This document shows, in pieces, positions 8,607 to 11,173 of a DNA stretch of 11,173 bases. Origin of the DNA: Geosiphon pyriformis. Lineage: Eukaryota; Glomeromycota; Glomeromycetes; Archaeosporales; Geosiphonaceae. Each line of letters opens with the position of its first letter. Within the stretch, counting starts at the first letter, position 1. The notes below the pieces were generated by a model. The model did not search any database and was not told the origin of the DNA. It worked only from the letters and a program-made list of their open reading frames with translations. Made by a program: the position numbers and the translations under genes. The DNA lies in NCBI GenBank assembly GCA_016748015.1, contig JAAOMT010000285.1:1-11173 (forward strand), read 5' to 3'.

Positions 8607-8615
8607 CTATATATA
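8607..8615 (-). promoter_or_regulatory. TATA-like element of the right A LTR
   Basis: The minus strand reads TATATATAGCAGTAGC, matching the left LTR element at 5985. It points leftward, towards the LINE and the opposing A LTR. Confidence 0.5.
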
Positions 8616-8870
8616 CATATTTGAGGTTTTTCAATTCTTCTATTCTTCCTGTCAGGAATTCTGGAATTTCTAGAATCTTGTAATTTCTCGAAAGAAATTC
8701 TGAAATTTTGGAATCCTGTGATTTCTTATATAAGAATCCTGTAATTCTTGGAATTCTACAATTCCTCTGAAAAAAATCCTAGAATTCCCTCTTTTATTAT
8801 GTCTATTTCTGATTGGCTAATATATACTACTATAATTTTTATCTTTTATGAGTAATATTATTCTCTCTTT

Positions 8871-10088
8871 TTAATATTGAGCTCTATTGAAATTCTTGAA
8901 CTCTTCTAATTCTCCTTTTTTGATTATTTCTTGAACTTCTTTTTCAAGAATCACTTGTGTTATTTTGGTTTGTAATTTTTCAAATTGGGCATTGGTCATT
9001 TTACCTATTTGATTAGTAGTAACTGTGTTTATTACTGTGTTAAATAGTATTTCTGGTCAGTCTTAAAATTCAGTCTGTAATTAATAGATGGCTCTTGCTT
9101 GTATTGTTAGATTGTTTTTTTTCACAAATTGCTCAAGATGTTATAGTATTGTTGTATTAAATAATTATTTTGTTTTATTTATATATAAATTCTGAATATT
9201 CAAATATTGTTCCAAATAGAAATAACAAAAGTTTCTTGGAAATTGTTGTATCCATTAATTCATGTTTTTATTATCATCTCTTAATATGGTACACCTTTTG
9301 TTTGTATTTTTATTGCTGCTTTTACTTTCATTATTACCTTGTTAATAATGTTTTCTGGTTTTTTTTGTTCTTTGCATTGAGGTCTCTTTTTTGTATTTTT
9401 GTATCAAATGATTTGTTGGTTAATAGTAATTTTCATATTTTGTTGTTGAATCAGTTGGAAGAGTTGTTGTGTCAGTGTGTATATTTTGTTAGTAATTTCT
9501 ATTTTTTTGGTATTTTTTTGTTACATATATCATGTCTTATATACTCTTTTGGTTGTTTAATTTGATGTGTTTGGTTTAATAATTATAATTGGTTCCAGAT
9601 TTCATGAAATCTTATCTGGTAGACTAGTATTTGTTGTACTTCTAGTTGTGAAATATTATTGGTGAATGATGATATTATAGAGTGATATGGTTTCAGTTGA
9701 TTACTATGTGCTGCTTTGGCTAATATTTTGTTGTCTCATCTTAATTTATAAGCTTTATTTTCTAGAATTTCTTCTATGTGAAATGGTCCATCCTAATTGG
9801 GATCAAATATTTTACTCCTTTGTTTTTCTGCTTTGGTATAATGTAAAAATACTTTGTTTCCAATCCTGAATTCAACTGGTTTATCTAGTAGTTGGTTATT
9901 ATGTCTTTCTTTTTGTTTTTCTTGTGACTTTTCAATATTATCAGCTGCTCTTCACTATTTGTTTTCTAGTGTTTCTATTATGTCATATGTTCTTCTCAAC
10001 AATGGTTTTTAGAAATTGTCTTCTGTTATTGGTTTAGTTGAATATGTGTTGACTTTTATTTTAACTGGTAATGTTGCTGTTTTACTGT
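8871..10088 (-). pseudogene. pol: Decayed pol 3' part of element A, right copy
   Basis: The remnant starts inside integrase, after the catalytic core, with TATLPVKIKVNTY and LLRRTYDIIETLENK. It keeps the stretch missing from the left copy (KERHNNQ ... VEFRIGNKV ... KAEKQ), then a GPY/F-like module with intact GPF (DGPFHIEEI, AYKLR) near 9750-9790. The C-terminal tail ends NQIGKMTNAQFEKLQ ... VQEIIKKGELEEF ... RAQY and stops with TAA at 8871-8873. Frame changes and stops are frequent in the tail between about 9130 and 9600. The edge at 10088 is the B LTR insertion point. The tail shared by both copies is longer than I expect for a plain Ty3/Gypsy integrase; I cannot name a domain in it. Confidence 0.87.
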
Positions 10089-10313
10089 TGTTACCAAACG
10101 AAATTAGAGATATCATTTAGCATGAAACTATCTTATAATTCCTATCATTAATTAGCATATATTATCATTCAAATTATCACTTATTACATTAACAAAAAAA
10201 AAAAAAAATGTCCAAAATTATCATTTAATTAATAACCCAAATTGTACACAACACAAATGTAACCTAATTGTGATATTCAATCATGTAATACCCCAAACTA
10301 TGTAACATTCAAA

Positions 10314-10433
10314 AGTTCATCAAAATTTATAGAAATTTACCGAAATAATTGATAGTTCACCAAAATATCTAATAGTTTGCAGAAATAACTTGTAGTTTGC
10401 GAAAATGTATCTTTAGTTCAGCAAAATTATAGA
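10314..10433 (+). repeat. Six 20-bp tandem units in U3 of the right B LTR
   Basis: The motif AGTTCACCAAAAT / AGTTTGCAGAAAT recurs at exact 20-bp steps, with unit starts at 10314, 10334, 10354, 10374, 10394 and 10414; the 10334 unit (AAATTTACCGAAAT) is the least alike. The array ends about 40 bp before the TATA box. Twenty bp is near two helical turns, so repeated binding sites would face the same side of the DNA. A transcription-factor role is inference. Confidence 0.8.
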
Positions 10434-10475
10434 AAATAGCAAAGTTCAAGTTCATAGAATAGTGTTATGACAAGT

Positions 10476-10484
10476 TATATAAAA
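10476..10484 (+). promoter_or_regulatory. TATA box of the right B LTR
   Basis: TATATAAAA is followed by GAAGAGCTTCTC. The block is conserved in the left LTR and lies directly downstream of the U3 array. It points rightward towards gag. Confidence 0.65.
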
Positions 10485-10681
10485 GAAGAGCTTCTCTTTT
10501 CGAGAAAATGTATCTTACTTTAGATTTATCACTTGGAACTATTCCTACACACAAAAAGAAATAAATATCAAATAATTTGAAAAACCAAATTCTTTAATTA
10601 TTGTACTTAAAAAATCTCCAAAACCCAACTAACATTTCGAAATTGATTAGCTACCAATTTCAGTAAAACTGTTAGTGACTC

Positions 10682-10705
10682 CAGGCCTGAATAGAAAACG
10701 TTTTC
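10682..10705. repeat. Conserved palindrome pair in the right B LTR
   Basis: CAGGCCTG (10682-10689) and GAAAACGTTTTC (10694-10705) are perfect palindromes, the same pair as at 2863-2888 in the left LTR. The second retains a CpG although the sequence around it is CpG-poor. Confidence 0.7.
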
Positions 10706-11076
10706 CTTGATAAAATTCTATTTCTTTTACATTTCTTTTATTTTCTTTTATTTTCTTATCATAATTATTAGGGTAACCTACAGACGAGATTCCTGTAGAA
10801 GAGTTGACTTTCACAGCAAAGTAACTACACATTTTTAGTGAGCTTCCAGATGAGCAATTCCTGGGAAAAAGTTGACGTTTACTACAATGTAACTACACAA
10901 AGCAACTGGCACGGAATTGGCCATTCCACTTATAAGCCCAGCAATTCAAATTATAGAAGATAATTTGAAGATAAATTCAGTTACTGGAGGTTCAACCACA
11001 TCCAGAAAATGTGAATTCACAGCAAACAGGCATCAACAACATTCAAGAAAAGAGACCAAAAACCTTTGGTAACATT

Positions 11077-11094
11077 TGGTGCTCTCTCACGAAA
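11077..11094 (+). promoter_or_regulatory. Primer binding site of element B, right copy
   Basis: TGGTGCTCTCTCACG begins two bases after the LTR end. TGG pairs with a tRNA CCA tail; the next bases imply an acceptor 3' strand reading AGAGAGC plus discriminator A. I cannot tell which tRNA. It is better preserved than the left site. Confidence 0.6.
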
Positions 11095-11119
11095 ACAACA
11101 CAGCAAAAACAACTTCAAA

Positions 11120-11173
11120 GTGGCAACCACACCAGACACAACAACTCTAAAGTATTACCAGTCAATTTACACC
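11120..11173 (+). pseudogene. gag: Start of gag of element B, right copy (runs off the window)
   Basis: Eighteen codons read VATTPDTTTLKYYQSIYT, matching the left gag start (VVTTPDTAILEYYQLIYT). The first codon is GTG in both copies, where an ATG would be expected. No stop lies within the visible part. The leader between the primer binding site and this codon is about 25 bp. Whether the rest is open cannot be judged from this window. Confidence 0.75.

Larger units (their letters stand above)
8050..8801 (-). repeat. Probable 3' LTR of element A, right copy
   Basis: It aligns in reverse with 5777-6590. Conserved stretches include TATATATAG, TTTAGATTTTATCTAAGCAA, AATAAATAATTATTTGC, ACAATAGCTCTTGAT and CTGGTAAAAGACC. 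By alignment the ends fall at 8801 (start) and 8050 (end), but both terminal dinucleotides carry transitions relative to the left copy, so the limits are approximate. GAATTC-rich degenerate units fill 8640-8795. An A+T-only simple stretch at 8320-8395 corresponds to a C/T-rich run in the left copy. Confidence 0.62.
8050..10088 (-). mobile_element. Ty3/Gypsy LTR retrotransposon, family A, right copy (3' part)
   Basis: The minus strand reads integrase C-terminal part, pol tail and 3' LTR, the reverse of the 3463-6590 block. Less of pol is kept than on the left: the cut by the B LTR falls within the YGRTA-like segment of integrase rather than in RNase H. The 3' LTR again borders the LINE remnant. 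Confidence 0.82.
10089..11074 (+). repeat. 5' LTR of element B, right copy (986 bp)
   Basis: It begins TGTTACCAAA and ends TTTGGTAACA, a perfect 10-bp terminal inverted repeat, so the limits are exact. Order: U3 with a run of 15 A (10194-10208), six 20-bp units (10314-10433), TATA box (10476-10484), the two palindromes (10682-10705) and U5. At many sites where it differs from the left LTR by a transition, this copy has C or G and the left has T or A. Confidence 0.93.
10089..11173 (+). mobile_element. Ty3/Gypsy-type LTR retrotransposon, family B, right copy (5' end)
   Basis: A 5' LTR (10089-11074), primer binding site, leader and the first 18 codons of gag run off the right edge. It is the reverse-orientation sister of the 1-3462 copy and also sits in the antisense orientation within element A pol. 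Confidence 0.85.

Noticed and set aside
9170-9565. Plus-strand open frame of 131 codons, very hydrophobic, resembling a membrane protein
   Set aside because: It is antisense to the A pol tail, whose codons are A-rich, so the complement gives Phe/Tyr/Leu-rich frames. There is no conservation of the frame in the inverted left copy.
10194-10208. Poly(A) tail marking a retrogene or SINE insertion
   Set aside because: The run lies inside an LTR that aligns with the left copy on both sides; no inserted body or target duplication accompanies it.
10647-10832. Minus-strand 61-codon frame in the right B LTR
   Set aside because: It lies wholly within LTR sequence, is interrupted in the left LTR counterpart, and has no recognisable domain.
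1-11173. DIRS-like element or other element with inverted terminal repeats
   Set aside because: The integrase is a DDE enzyme, the LTRs are conventional, and no tyrosine recombinase is visible. The inverted symmetry comes from separate elements.

Overview
This window is a stack of decayed retrotransposons. I see no host gene and no tRNA or rRNA. The DNA is strongly A+T-rich and CpG-poor. The Ty3/Gypsy-type Gag/Pol pieces, together with a non-LTR (LINE) reverse transcriptase tail carrying an RNase H domain, resemble repeats of arbuscular mycorrhizal fungi (Glomeromycotina, Rhizophagus/Gigaspora type). That assignment rests on recognising the protein families, not on a search.

The layout is a mirror image about the middle of the window. 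From left to right: (1) 1-3462, minus strand, a Ty3/Gypsy element I call B, with its 5' LTR (2498-3462), primer binding site, and gag-protease frame running off the left edge. (2) 3463-6590, plus strand, the 3' part of a different Ty3/Gypsy element A: RNase H, integrase, a C-terminal tail and the 3' LTR (about 5777-6590). (3) 6606-8036, minus strand, a LINE remnant. (4) about 8050-10088, minus strand, a second copy of A: 3' LTR, integrase C-terminal part and tail. (5) 10089-11173, plus strand, a second copy of B: 5' LTR, primer binding site and the first 18 codons of gag.

The simplest history is nested insertion. The LINE frame stops at an A 3' LTR on both sides, and each A copy is cut by the 5' LTR of a B copy. 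The B insertions hit different codons of A pol (RNase H on the left, integrase on the right), so the symmetry cannot be one exact inverted duplication unless later rearrangement moved a junction.

Every coding remnant is dead. The left gag-protease has about 15 stop codons and no frameshift in 817 codons, and the LINE remnant likewise keeps one frame through more than a dozen stops. Stops and lost catalytic residues look mostly like C-to-T or G-to-A changes, which suggests cytosine deamination (methylation decay or a RIP-like process) rather than random indels. The two B promoters point outward and the two A promoters point inward through the LINE, so residual LTR transcription could produce complementary RNAs. 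I found no new functional system here. The points of interest are the architecture, the periodic repeats and conserved palindromes inside the LTRs, and the mutation pattern.
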